Under the pieces are notes generated by a model. It searched no databases. It saw nothing but the letters and a program-made list of their open reading frames with translations, and was not told the origin of the DNA. This document shows, in pieces, positions 10,833-20,900 of a stretch of 41,550 nucleotides of DNA. Position numbers and translations under genes: made by a program. The DNA comes from Gonium pectorale (lineage: Eukaryota; Chlorophyta; Chlorophyceae; Chlamydomonadales; Volvocaceae). The stretch lies in contig LSYV01000006.1 in assembly GCA_001584585.1 (NCBI GenBank), positions 1,797,195 to 1,838,744 of the forward strand, written 5' to 3'. Within the stretch, counting starts at the first letter, position 1. The number at the start of each line of letters is the position of its first letter.

Positions 10833-13027
10833 ATTCGATTACGGCTTGATGCTTCGAGTGGGAGTCGACGTGCGTCGGCGTCGGCGCCAAAATGGACTTA
10901 ATTGAAGATAATTGTGGCCCAATTGCCAGAGCGCAACTGCCTTGTGTGAAGGAGTGAATCAATGCACCACGGCAGGTGCAAAGTGGGTGCAGTGCACGGC
11001 AGCCGTTGCAGCAGATGCTTCTTGGCAAGTGACAAGCTAAAATGTTCGGCAGTATGGGGAATACTGCTCTCCAGCAACATAAACCGGCGGCTTACTACAG
11101 TAATAATGGGTGAGGCGTGTAATGAACATACATGCGCAGGCGTTATTCGCGTTGCTTAGGCGGCATAAAGGTTCCTCGGTCCTTCAACTGCCTAATCCCG
11201 CCTGATAATGCCTGCGCATTTGCGGCACGGAAGTCGACTGACGCGCGCGACACGGCGCGACCCATGGCCAACGCCTGTCCCGACCCAAGCCCCGAACCCC
11301 GTGCCCGCTCGCCATATGTGGAAGGTGGTGGAGCAGTGAATGGCCCACCGGCTGTGACCTTGGGTGCCTATAACCTGGTGCACACGCTGCCGTGGGCATA
11401 CCAGGCCGGTGTCCCCGTGCTTCCCTGTTCTATACGACGATGCTTGTCGGCTGAACATAATTAAAAGTCTCATCCAACTCATCTAAATGGGTGCGATAAT
11501 GTTGGCAGGAAGCAGCCTAGCCGGCAGTCCTGCAATCCTGGCGCTGTCCTGGCTGGCGACTTTGCCCTGTCCTCCGACGCTCAGCCCTGCAAGGCCCTGC
11601 CCTCCCACGGGCTCAACGCCATAATTCCCGAAGCCCCACATCCCGGGCCTCGAGTGCTTGGTTCTCATTGTGCAGCTGACATAGTACAGCTAACGGGGTA
11701 TGCCTCTCCCTTGGAAGTCGCCAAACATACGGTAGTCTGCACCTGTCAAGATACCTAGGCACATCCTCCACAATTTGAATTTGTTATGGGTTCAAGAAGT
11801 CACCAAGCGCCACGTTGCACCAGGACCTACCACGTGTCGGGCACCAGACATGCTTACTGAAAGACTGGGCAACGCCGCACGGCACAGCGCATAAATACAC
11901 AGCATACGGGCAACGACCTGTTGCAGGAAGCAGGAATGGAGCGGCCGCGGTCGTGGCAGCTGGCAGAGGCTCACGTTCACTGGCCCTTTTTCCTCGCCAA
12001 GTAAACCAAACACGCATCCGCTTTCAATCAGCGAGTCACCGGTGTTTGAGGGATACCTCCACTGAAGGGGACTCCTGCTCCTTGCGTACCACATGTGCAG
12101 CGGTTTAGGTACAGTACTGCAAGCTAGCAGTAGTGCAGTATCCTACTCTCCCTGACCATGCCGCACAATTGTGCATACGCAATAAAACCGGAAAGCTGCA
12201 GAGAAAGGGGGAGCCCGTCTACATTAGAATTACACAACCAAAGGCGCGATGGGACTAGCAGTGTGGATTGGGACATGTCAAGGAAGGGCCGTTTCGTTCC
12301 GAAGGGGCCAACTGGCCAACCGTATAATTGCTACTGGATCGACATCGGCTTGACACGCAGCCTTGCCTTTGCTAGCATCTCAGGCCGAGTGCTTAACGCC
12401 TGGCGTACCGTGGCGTATCGTGCATCTGACGGGATTCCGCAACAAATCACAACAGCGTGCGTCCTGCACTTTTGCAACAGGCACAAGCTACCCATGCCCT
12501 TACCGGCTTTGACGGGTACATGTATCCCTTCATGTAAGGCCCTCAACGACTCGCAACCGCCACAGGAACAACCAAGGACCGCAAAGATCATGCCCCGAAT
12601 CGGAGGGCTCCTGGGGCAGCCGACTGTGGCACGCATCCCGCCCTCATGCCATGCGGACCTGCTCCAGAGTCAAACGCCAGGCAAGCTGTCTGCCGGGGCT
12701 GTGTGCCCCGACCGCACCTCGGCACGCGCGTTTCGTGCACCCCCATGGTGCGCTGCATGGGCCCAACGGACGCGCACTCGCAGGCAAGCACCGGCCAGAA
12801 GGAAGAGCCACGAGGCGCTCACACGCTCAATCCTTGAACACACCAAGAAGGAGGAACCTAAAAAAAAAGGATGCCTTGGCGGGCAGGCGGTAGTGGAGGC
12901 TCCTACACTTCACGCTTAGCGCTGCAAGGTAGCACACTCTGTGCGCTCCGCTACAACCTACTCGGCTTGGCGACCCCAGCTGCGCGCGCTCCCGATCTCC
13001 TCCACCCACTTCGCACGGAGCACCTCT
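10833..13027. other. Intergenic region: pyrophosphatase promoter and TMEM14 gene 3' UTR
   Basis: About 2.2 kb between two minus-strand genes. The left end should hold the pyrophosphatase promoter and 5' UTR, the right end the 3' UTR of the TMEM14 gene, with a TGTAA at 12234-12230 on the minus strand about 790 bases after its stop. A plus-strand open frame at 12158-12919 (253 codons) has Cys/Arg-rich composition, no recognisable motif and runs antisense into this 3' UTR, so I do not call it a gene. Confidence 0.55.
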
Positions 13028-13929
13028 TTACGACCACTGGCGGGCCTTGTGCGCGTGATAAATCAGACCCGCCAGGCCCGAGCCCGCCAGCATGCCGGCC
13101 GGCATGACCTTCCTGCTGCTGGCAAAGCGCTTGCCCATGAGCGCCGCCATGACGGCCGACGTGGCGGCGCCTACCTGGTGGCCCAACAGGGCATCGTGCG
13201 TCTGCGGGGTGGCGGCAGGTGCAGGGCGTAACAGCGCGCAACAGCGCCGCGGCAGCGTGGGTATGGGGCGCAGCGCGCGAGGCGTGCGTCGAGTACGAGC
13301 CGGGGCCCTGCAGTAGTGCGGGCGGCGAAGAAGAGGGACATGGATGCTAGCGGAGCGGCGGCCCAGGAGGAATTCGTGCGCCTACGCGGTGATGCCGCGG
13401 GTGAGGTTAGGGCATGGATTCGACAGGCCGGAAGTCATGCCGTTCTGAAAGCTTCAACGCGTGCCTTCCGGCCTTACAGCACGAAGTGGAGGGCGCGGAG
13501 GGAAGGGTCATCATAGGCCAGCAGTGGATGCTAGGGCCCACATATGAGGCCCATTAGGGTTTCGCAGCTGCCGTACGCCAGGCGCCACACACGCGACGCC
13601 GAGGGCAAGCGAGGGGGTGCTGAGTTGTGCCCCCATACCTGAGGCCCCGATGCCGTACCTGGATGATGTATGCACTGGCACCATACGCCAGTCCAAAGGC
13701 CAGCCCGCCAATCAGCTACGAAGAGGCGCACGGAGTCAGCATGGGTGCAGCACGGTACAGCAGTCACGTCCTTCCCCCCGTCCCGGGAGCCCAGACCCGG
13801 CTGATACATGAAAGTACAACTGCGACCCACCGATGGAAGGCTCTTCTTGCGCACGTAACCCATGACACCGCCGAAGGTTGTCAGTGCAGCGAAAGCCAAG
13901 TCAAGGTGGACCTCGCCGGATGGCGCCAT
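13028..13929 (-). CDS. TMEM14-family small membrane protein
   Basis: Three exons, 13929-13831, 13715-13659 and 13201-13028, join in phase 0 to 109 residues ending in TAA. The family is small proteins with four hydrophobic helices and glycine-rich packing. Plant members include the FAX fatty-acid exporters of the plastid envelope and ER/mitochondrial relatives; the mammalian founder is TMEM14. Visible signatures are TTFGGVMGYVRKKSLPS, GGLAFGLAYGASAYI, and ALMGKRFASSRKVMPAGMLA followed by a last helix (GSGLAGLIYHAHKARQWS). The order G-Y-x(3)-S-x-P-S, then G-x-R/K-F, then K-x-MPAG is typical of the family. No N-terminal transit peptide is seen, so plastid localisation is not supported; which membrane it occupies is open. 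An AYDDPSLRALHFVL-like segment in intron 2 was tested as an exon and breaks phase. Confidence 0.88.
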
Positions 13930-16310
13930 GTCTGCGTCGAGTGGCGATGAACAACAGCGTGGATGGTGCGTGGCGCAGTTCCCCTAATTGATATGGGACA
14001 CTCAAATATGCCCCCTGTCGTACAAGCTCGCTTTCGCCTTCGCTGCAATTCCCGCCCCCCGCTCACGCGGCGCGGACGCGGTAGGATCCATCGCAACCGT
14101 TCCCTGTCGCGGCGTGGGCCTACGTGGCCCTTTTTCTTTCATATATCGCACCTTTGCCATCCCCGCTTCCCAGCCGTGAATTTTCCCGAGGACTTTGCCG
14201 GCATGGGCGTCCACTCTCTCAACTCGCGACTGCCGATGGCCGGCCGATAGCTAAACATGTAAAGGACAATAGAATTACAACATTGCAACGTTTTCCCGGC
14301 GCCCGGTTCTGCCACCGTATGCCGCGGCATGCTCGCGGCCACCCGCAGCTCACGCGACGCAAAGTTTAGCAAAACAACACAAGTGGGAGTTTAGTGTAGC
14401 TGCAATTCCCGGCATCATCGCCTTCGCGCCCGCAAGCTCGCCGCATGCAGCCGTTGCACCAACAGCTCCAGTGGCAGCAGCCGGGGCCAACAGGACGGCA
14501 ACCACCTGGTTTGGCGTTGCCGGTGCGGCGCGCCGCGCCGGCAGCGGCGTAGGCGCTGGCAAAACACAACGGCGGCCCTCTGCCCTCTGCCCGTACTTAT
14601 CCCCACCGACCTCCGTTGATCAGCCTGTCAGCACCCACCCTCTCCCGCTGCGGCGCCAGACTGGCTTTTTTCCGGGTGGGGAGGGCGAGGGCCCCACGCC
14701 AGTCGCCGGGTAAGCGCCGGGGTCTACTCTGTGATCTGGAACCGCCGCGACGCTGATGGAGCTCTCGGCGATGGCGGTACCGGCGATGGCGGTGCCGGAC
14801 AGGGCAGTACTGGAGAGGCCGGGCGGCTCAGGCGATGGCGGCGTTGAAGGGGGCGGCTCAGGCGATGGCTGTGCCTGGCGGGGCGGGTAGGGCGATGGCG
14901 GGGATGACGGCGTTGGGGAAAGAGGCCCTGGGGCCATGGTGGATAGGCGGGTGCCGGCGACGGCGGGGACGGAGAGGGCGGCGGCTGCGGGGCCAGCGGG
15001 TTGGGAGGTGCGTCAGACGAAGGCGAGGCGATGGGCCCGGTGGCGACAGGGCGGCGGGAGGCGGTGGCGGCAGCGGCGGCGGCGGGGGAGCCGGGGACGG
15101 GCCCGAGGGCTCTGGCGAGGTGCGACGGGAGTGAGCTGCCAATCCTCACTGCGAACTGACCCAGGCACGTGAAGGCTTCATTTTAAGCGGGATGGCTTTC
15201 TTTGCCGTTGCCCTGTGGCGCTCTGTCCTCCGTGCTCGGAGGCGGTACGTTTGAGGTGCGGCAGCTTGTGAAAGTGTTGGCGGGTCGCGTGGCAAGTCCC
15301 TGTAACTTCGAAGGCGGTGCTCTGGCACTTCAGCGCGATTGGGTGGCCCCGCCGTACGGGAAGCTGACCGGTCAACCCCGGTGCAAATTGTTGGGGGTCG
15401 GTTCCCTTTTCGGCACCTCATTCCCATGCAGCTGGCCTGCTCCTGCTTTTGTTATGCAGTGGACAATGCCAGCTCTCGGTGGCAACCAGCGCACCTGCGA
15501 CTTCCCCATTTCGGTGGACGGCCGTTGCGCAACCGACTGTCACGTCGGCCGGATCCTGTTTCGGGTGCAATGGCAGATGGGCACCGGTTAACAAACCCGA
15601 GCTTCGCGTTCCCAACAGCCAGAGATATGGTACGGGCTCGCAATGATATGTTGCTCGTTGCGTGTGCTTGCACACAGTACCCGCGCCCTGGGGAATGGAC
15701 GCGCTATGTAGGAGTGGTGCAGTTCTATGTGGCTCGTGGTACACGATGCAAGTTGGGGCCAGTTTGGCGGGACCCGCAAGAACTTTGGGCTGCCTTCTTT
15801 GCACGCAGCGCATGCCCGACTCAGCGGAACGTGCTGTCCCTTTTACTGCATGCACGCGTCTAAGTGCCTCATGCATAGCAACTGCCGGGTGCAAGAGACG
15901 GGCCCTTCCCGCAAAATGATACGGGCCCAAGCGATGAGGGGTCGGTTCACCGGACATCTTGCACTGAGTGATTGGCCGAATCGGCATATCCCTTGTGTCA
16001 GCTAAGCACACCTGCACCGGAGGATGTAACCCAGCGCCGGATGCAGCTGGTATGTACCAAGCTATTCCAGGTGCGGCATTGCACATCCAGAGGGAAAGCA
16101 ACCTATAACGGGGTAACGGGGTAACCGATGAACAGGGAACGGGGTAAGTTGGTGCTCGAACGACACGTCGGGGCAGGTCGGGGCCAACCGCGGCTCCGAG
16201 ACAGGACGAGCGTTGCAGTCCGCGTTTGCCTCGACTCTGAGCCTATATGCCTGTACCTTTGTGAAACATGCTCGTGGACCCTAGGAGCACTAGACGATGT
16301 AACCAGCAAT
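13930..16310. other. Divergent upstream region between the TMEM14 and RanBPM-like genes
   Basis: About 2.4 kb separating a minus-strand gene start (13929) from a plus-strand gene start (16311), so it should contain both promoters and 5' UTRs. Its middle (about 14640-15140) is a G/C-rich tract that reads proline-rich on the minus strand. Near 16108-16147 there are three copies of a cggggtaa(c/g) unit. I see no intact gene. A 227-codon minus-strand open frame at 16101-15418 has no recognisable features. Confidence 0.55.
14640..15140 (-). pseudogene. Frame-broken proline-rich (hydroxyproline-type) tract, possible pherophorin-linker remnant
   Basis: On the minus strand this segment encodes Ser/Pro-rich stretches typical of volvocine cell-wall linkers, but in three different frames: PSGPSPAPPPPPLPPPPP near 15100, then APQPPPSPSPPSPAPAYPP near 14980, then PTPSSPPSPYPPRQAQPSP near 14900. 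The repeats (ccatcgcc/ggcgatgg units) could make any frame look Pro-rich, so this may equally be non-coding minisatellite. I see no flanking pherophorin domain or signal peptide. It could also be an exon of an unseen gene with sequencing indels. Confidence 0.35.
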
Positions 16311-19300
16311 ATGGCCGTGCCCTTTCCAACTTCGCTAGACCCTGCGAGAAAGGGCCAGGGGCTGGAGCTTAAAGACAGCTTGACAGTCAAGTACATAGGA
16401 GATGCACGAAACGATGTTGTGAGTAGCCCCATGCAACATATGTTTGGGAGCCTCGGAGTGCTGGCGTGATGCCTTGGAGACATAAAGAGCATCGCTGGGC
16501 TGACAGGAAGGTGGTTTGAGTGTGCAGGGAGCTATTCAGGCAAACCACCCTGTCCCCGCCAATTGCACGATATTCTATTTCGAGCTGACCGTGCTGGATC
16601 AAGGAGCCGCTGGCAAGATTGCCATTGGTTTTGCGGATCACCGGTTCAAGCTGACGGGGAGGCAGCCCGGGTGGGTCATCGGGTCGCCACAGTCCACTGG
16701 CCAAAACCCTAGCCGACAGCGATGTGGAACGTTCGCAGGTGGGAGGATGGCTCATACGCCTATCACGGTGATGACGGCAAGAAGTTCTTGGGGAACGGCA
16801 TGGGGGAGCCCTACGGTGAGTTTTGTGGGTGAGCCGAGGTGGGCATGTCTTGAAGCCCCAAAGCCAGACTGAAGGGCGTCTTACCGACCCGCTTGTGCCA
16901 GTCCTCTACATGAAAGGCTGCGATTGCCCTACACGCTTATGTCACCTGAAGACATGGGCCAATCACTGCAACGCTGCAGGCCCCACCTTCGGCACGGGCG
17001 ACACAGTGGGAGCAGGCATCCACATGGGCCGCCAGGAGCTCTTCTTCACGTGCGTGTCGCATGTGGCTGGAGCCAGAGCGGGATAAGAGACCCGGGTCTC
17101 GCATGTTGGCGGGCATGTTCATATGCAGCCCAGCGCCGGGTTTAGCTAGCCTGAGTCCGCCACGGACCCTGCCACTTCCTTTCCGGGGAGGCACGATGAA
17201 GTTATGCTGCGGACGGACAGTGCGGGTGACCACGGGTTTGGGCCGGGGGTTACGCGAATGGGAGTTATCGACCGGACTGGGCAAGGAATGTCTATGATAG
17301 GGCCTTTGGGCCAGGAACATCAGGGTTCCTGCCTTGTCTTCATCGAGTATGCTTCCGCAGCGCGGGACCAAACCCGCAATCCCCGGATGTCAACGTGCGC
17401 TGTCACCGCGTGCCGTCTGGGGCTCCTTCCCAGCGCCGCCCCGCCCGCCATTGCTTGGGGCTGGGTCGTCCAGCGTTCCCCATTCACAGGGCCATTCCAT
17501 GCCGAGAAGCTCTTCCCGCACGCGCAACACCCACTTTCCCGGCCGGCCATTGCAGGAAGAATGGGTCCAAGCTGAAGCCAGCGCACCGACCCGTCCGCAC
17601 TGGCCTATACCCCACCATAGGCCTGCACAGGTGATTGTTCAACCTTTGTAGACCGCTCAACCAGGCCGCTTGACTGCGTACGGCTTGCTGACTAGTTCCC
17701 AGTACCGTACCGTAGACAACGTTTAGAGCGGCCGGCCGTTTGTCGATGCAGCCGCGGCTTATGCGCCCCATGGCCCTGCGACCTCCTGGTTCCTGTGCGC
17801 GCAGCAAGGGTGAGCTGGTGCAGGTCAACTTCGGGGCCAAGCCGTTTGTGTTCGACCTGGAGGTGAGGCAAGAATTGGTTGCCGACACCGACACCGAGGG
17901 GGCTGCCGCAGCAAGAGGGCTCGGAATCGTCTCATCCACACGATTTCGATTGTTTACTTTGTGGGAATGTCCGTGCCGCTGCGCCAATGTCAGCTAGCAC
18001 AATATATGCCGGTGTGCAACGCAGGGCATGCTTGCTGAGGAGAAGGCGGCACAGCGAGCGGCCATTGAGAGGTGCGGGCCTGAGTCAGGCACCCGGGACA
18101 CTGCGGGGTTGCGCCCGCGTTACGGGCGGCGCCGGAGGACCTTGCAGCATGGAAGCCCGCTAGCTAGGGAGTGGATAGCACGGACGGGCGGGCTGGCGGC
18201 AAGCTCTCATGATAGGCTTCGGGCGCAGTGGTGCGGTGCACGTGCCACGTTCCCATGTCCCGTCTCGTTCCTGATGTGCTAGGTGCGCGCACTAGCCCCC
18301 TTGTCGTGCTCCAGTGCTCGTGCTCCACTCGGACAGCTGACCTGGCTGTGCGCCCCTTCGCTTCCTGCCGCGCGACCGTGCCCCCGCCAGCCTGCCGGTG
18401 TCCCCGGGCGTCAGCCACCAGCTGGTGCGCCAGTACCTTCTGCACCACGGCTACCAGGACACCCTGGCGGCGTTCGACGAGGCGGCCGGGCTGGCGGAGC
18501 AGGCGCAGGCGGCATCAGGGTCGCGAAGCAGGTGGGCCTCGGGGCAGGGCGGACTACGTCGATCGTACGGCATCGCACTCTGCCTTGCGGCAACGCACTT
18601 ATCCACAACGCTGCGATTGTACGGGTGCGCAGCTACGGATGCGGTCTTTCGGGACTAGTGCTGGGCCGTTCTAGGCCTGAGCCTGCACTGGGTCGCGGCT
18701 GCCGACGCCCTTGCGGTATCATGCGCTGCAAGTGCTGTAGATCCTGCTGGCGCCACCGCTGGCGCACCAGCTGCGCACCCTGTCCCTAATTCGCGCAACA
18801 TGCTTCTGACCCGCGCAACCCGTTCCAATCCGCGGACAGCGCCACGACTGCCGAGGCGGCCGTCGCTGCCGCTTCGCTGCCGCTCCGGGCCCGGATCCGC
18901 CGCGCAATCGTCAGCGGTGACGTGGACGGCGCGCTGGCACTGCTGGCCAGCCACTCCCCCGCGCTGCTGGCCGACGCAGCCCGGTTTGGAGACGTGCACT
19001 TCCAGCTGGCCTGCCAGAAGTACATAGAGCACGTCAGGTGGGCCCTTCCTGAGATGAATGACGCGGTTGCAGGCGCCGGAAGGCGAGGCGAGGCGCCTAG
19101 GAAGATCGATTATGCTACGTTGCAAGCGCGTCCGACGGTCCACTGGTGCTACGGCTGGTGCCCCGTCGCTCGGACGGACAGTCTGGCTGCGTGACGCGCG
19201 GCGCTCGTCTCACGCCTCTTGCCCTTGCCTCCCTCCCTCCGCCCGCCCTCCCGCGTCACGTCCTCAATGCCCTTGTGCACCTCCTGACCTCTGCCTCGTG

Positions 19301-19868
19301 TCCCGTGTCCACTATCAATAGGGCCGGCCGCGTGCAGGAGGCAGTGCTGTTCGCGCAGGGCAGCCTAGCGGCGCTGCGCGGCCCCAGCAGCGCAGCCGTG
19401 GCGGCCCGCCTCCGGGACGTTGTGGCGCTGGTGGCATACCAGCAGCCCGAGACATCGCCCCTAGCCCACCTCATGGGGCAAGCGCAGCGGGAGGCGCTGG
19501 CGGATGAGGTCAACGCGGCCGTGCTGGATGTACTGACCCGCGGGACGGAGCCGGTGGGATCGAGAGCCGTGGACTCGGGGTCAGCGGGCGGTGCCGCCGC
19601 CGGCCTTGAGCCGAGCAGCAGCTGCGGGGCCGAGGGCGAGGGGATGGGGGAGGAGGGCAGGAGCGGGGTGGACGCGGCGGCGCTGCTGCGGCCGTCGCTG
19701 GCGGGCCCGCACGCGGCGGCTGCCGGGGAGGGCGGGGCGCGGCCCGTGAGCCAGGTGGAGTCGCTCCTGCGGCAGCTTGTGGCGGTTCAGACAACGCTAC
19801 ACGAGGTGAACGGCGGGCAGGGCGGCATGTTCTTGCTGCGGGAGCACATGTTGGGTCCCGGCACATGA
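16311..19868 (+). CDS. RanBPM/RanBP9-like protein (SPRY-LisH-CTLH-CRA), Gid1-type CTLH E3 ligase subunit
   Basis: Ten exons, 16311-16418, 16528-16670, 16739-16815, 16980-17049, 17556-17630, 17805-17862, 18025-18071, 18391-18531, 18840-19037 and 19322-19868, join in phase to about 487 residues. Family members are scaffold and substrate-receptor subunits of the CTLH/GID ubiquitin ligase. SPRY spans about residues 35-180 (IFYFELTVLDQGAAGKIAIGF, GDTVGAGI, ELFFTKNG, GLYPTIGLHS, VNFGAKPFVFDLE). LisH is at about 198-232 (SHQLVRQYLLHHGYQDTLAAF), CTLH at about 255-306 (RARIRRAIVSGDVDGALALL then HFQLACQKYIEHVR), and CRA follows to the end (ALLRQL-type LLRQLVAV, GGMFLLREHML). The CRA part carries an extra Gly/Ala/Glu-rich loop of about 70 residues (near 380-450). 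ATG 16311 gives a start close to the family; an in-frame ATG at 16128 would add 61 residues of unlikely composition. Confidence 0.93.
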
Positions 19869-20900
19869 GGATTGCGAGCAGCTGACGTCGCCGGCAACAT
19901 CTTCTATGGCTTTGGGTCCAGGGACTGAAGCGGGACGCTAGGAGTGGCCCGTCCTTCTATGGTGATGCATGCTTGCGTATGCGTTCTTTTAGGCAGTGGG
20001 CCCGGACGCTGTTTGTGATGGGGTCAAGGCCCTATGGTCCTTGCTGGAATGCCGGCTTTGTGCTGGATGTATTGACATTGACTTGTCCCTTTTTGAATCT
20101 GCCGGGATGGGCAACTGCACAGATAGTTACGCGGTACTACCGGTACTACCGGTACCTGCAGAGGCGGATCAGGAAGACGGGTGATGCAGAGGCCGTGTGG
20201 CCTTGGCTGCGGGCTTCATGCGGTGTTGGCTGCTGTGAAGGGAAGGCACTGCATTGCACGCGTTGTCAGGATGCCCGACATCGCGATATGTGGGATGTCG
20301 GGGCCTGCGAGAGACGGCTTGCTGTTGTAACGGTACCGACAGGCTAGAGGGTCTCGGACTGCTGCGCGAAGGGAGCCGGCACTGTGGTACATCTCTGCGG
20401 ACACGGTCACAGAGTGACGCGGAAAGCGATGGGAGAGGGACCAGGAGAGGGACTATCGCGATAGGCCTTCCGACCACCAGCATCTATTCTCCGCCCATGT
20501 TGCGGGAGTGTTCACCATTGGTTCATCGTCTCATGAACGCCTACGCCTTGGTAGGGGAAATACAGGGCGTTACAGGGCCCCAAACCGGGACCGAAGACAG
20601 TGAGCAGGAACTATATGACGCATGTCGGGTTGATTGCAGGGCCGATGTTAGGCCATGCGTGGGAGGGAAAGTCGTATGGCTAAAGGGGATGCGGGTTTCG
20701 GTCTCCCGTACGGCACCAGGAGAGTGAGAGACAGAAGACGTGACCAGGACACCCTTGCTCACCTCACTTCTTCACTTGTTTGGCCCTGGTACTCAAAAAG
20801 CACTTCTAGCGCCGCGGGAGGCAACCGCACAGAGCTGTTATTAATGCATATTAGTAGCACACCTCGTTTCGCTCTCCGCCATGTGAACAGTGATTGAGGA
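19869..20900. other. Intergenic region: RanBPM-like 3' UTR and promoter of the pseudo-cyclase gene
   Basis: About 1.0 kb with no coding region. It contains the TGTAA polyadenylation signal at 20326-20330 and a 9-bp tandem repeat (cggtactac at 20132-20140 and 20141-20149, plus a partial third copy). The right end should hold the promoter and 5' UTR of the next gene. An in-frame TGA lies two codons before the ATG at 20901. Confidence 0.6.
20326..20330 (+). terminator. Polyadenylation signal TGTAA for the RanBPM-like gene
   Basis: TGTAA on the plus strand, about 460 bases after the stop codon at 19868. It is the first TGTAA that I find there, consistent with volvocine 3' UTR lengths. Confidence 0.5.

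Noticed and set aside
12158..12919. Plus-strand open frame of 253 codons
   Set aside because: Cys/Arg/Pro-mixed composition, AT-ending codons unlike the real exons, no recognisable motif, and it runs antisense into the TMEM14 gene's 3' UTR.
13499..13541. Extra TMEM14 exon coding AYDDPSLRALHFVL
   Set aside because: Acceptor and donor exist but the donor leaves phase 2, while the next exon needs phase 0. The family alignment needs no residues there.
15418..16101. Minus-strand open frame of 227 codons
   Set aside because: No domain, signal or splice logic. It lies in the divergent upstream region and looks like a chance frame in G/C-rich DNA.
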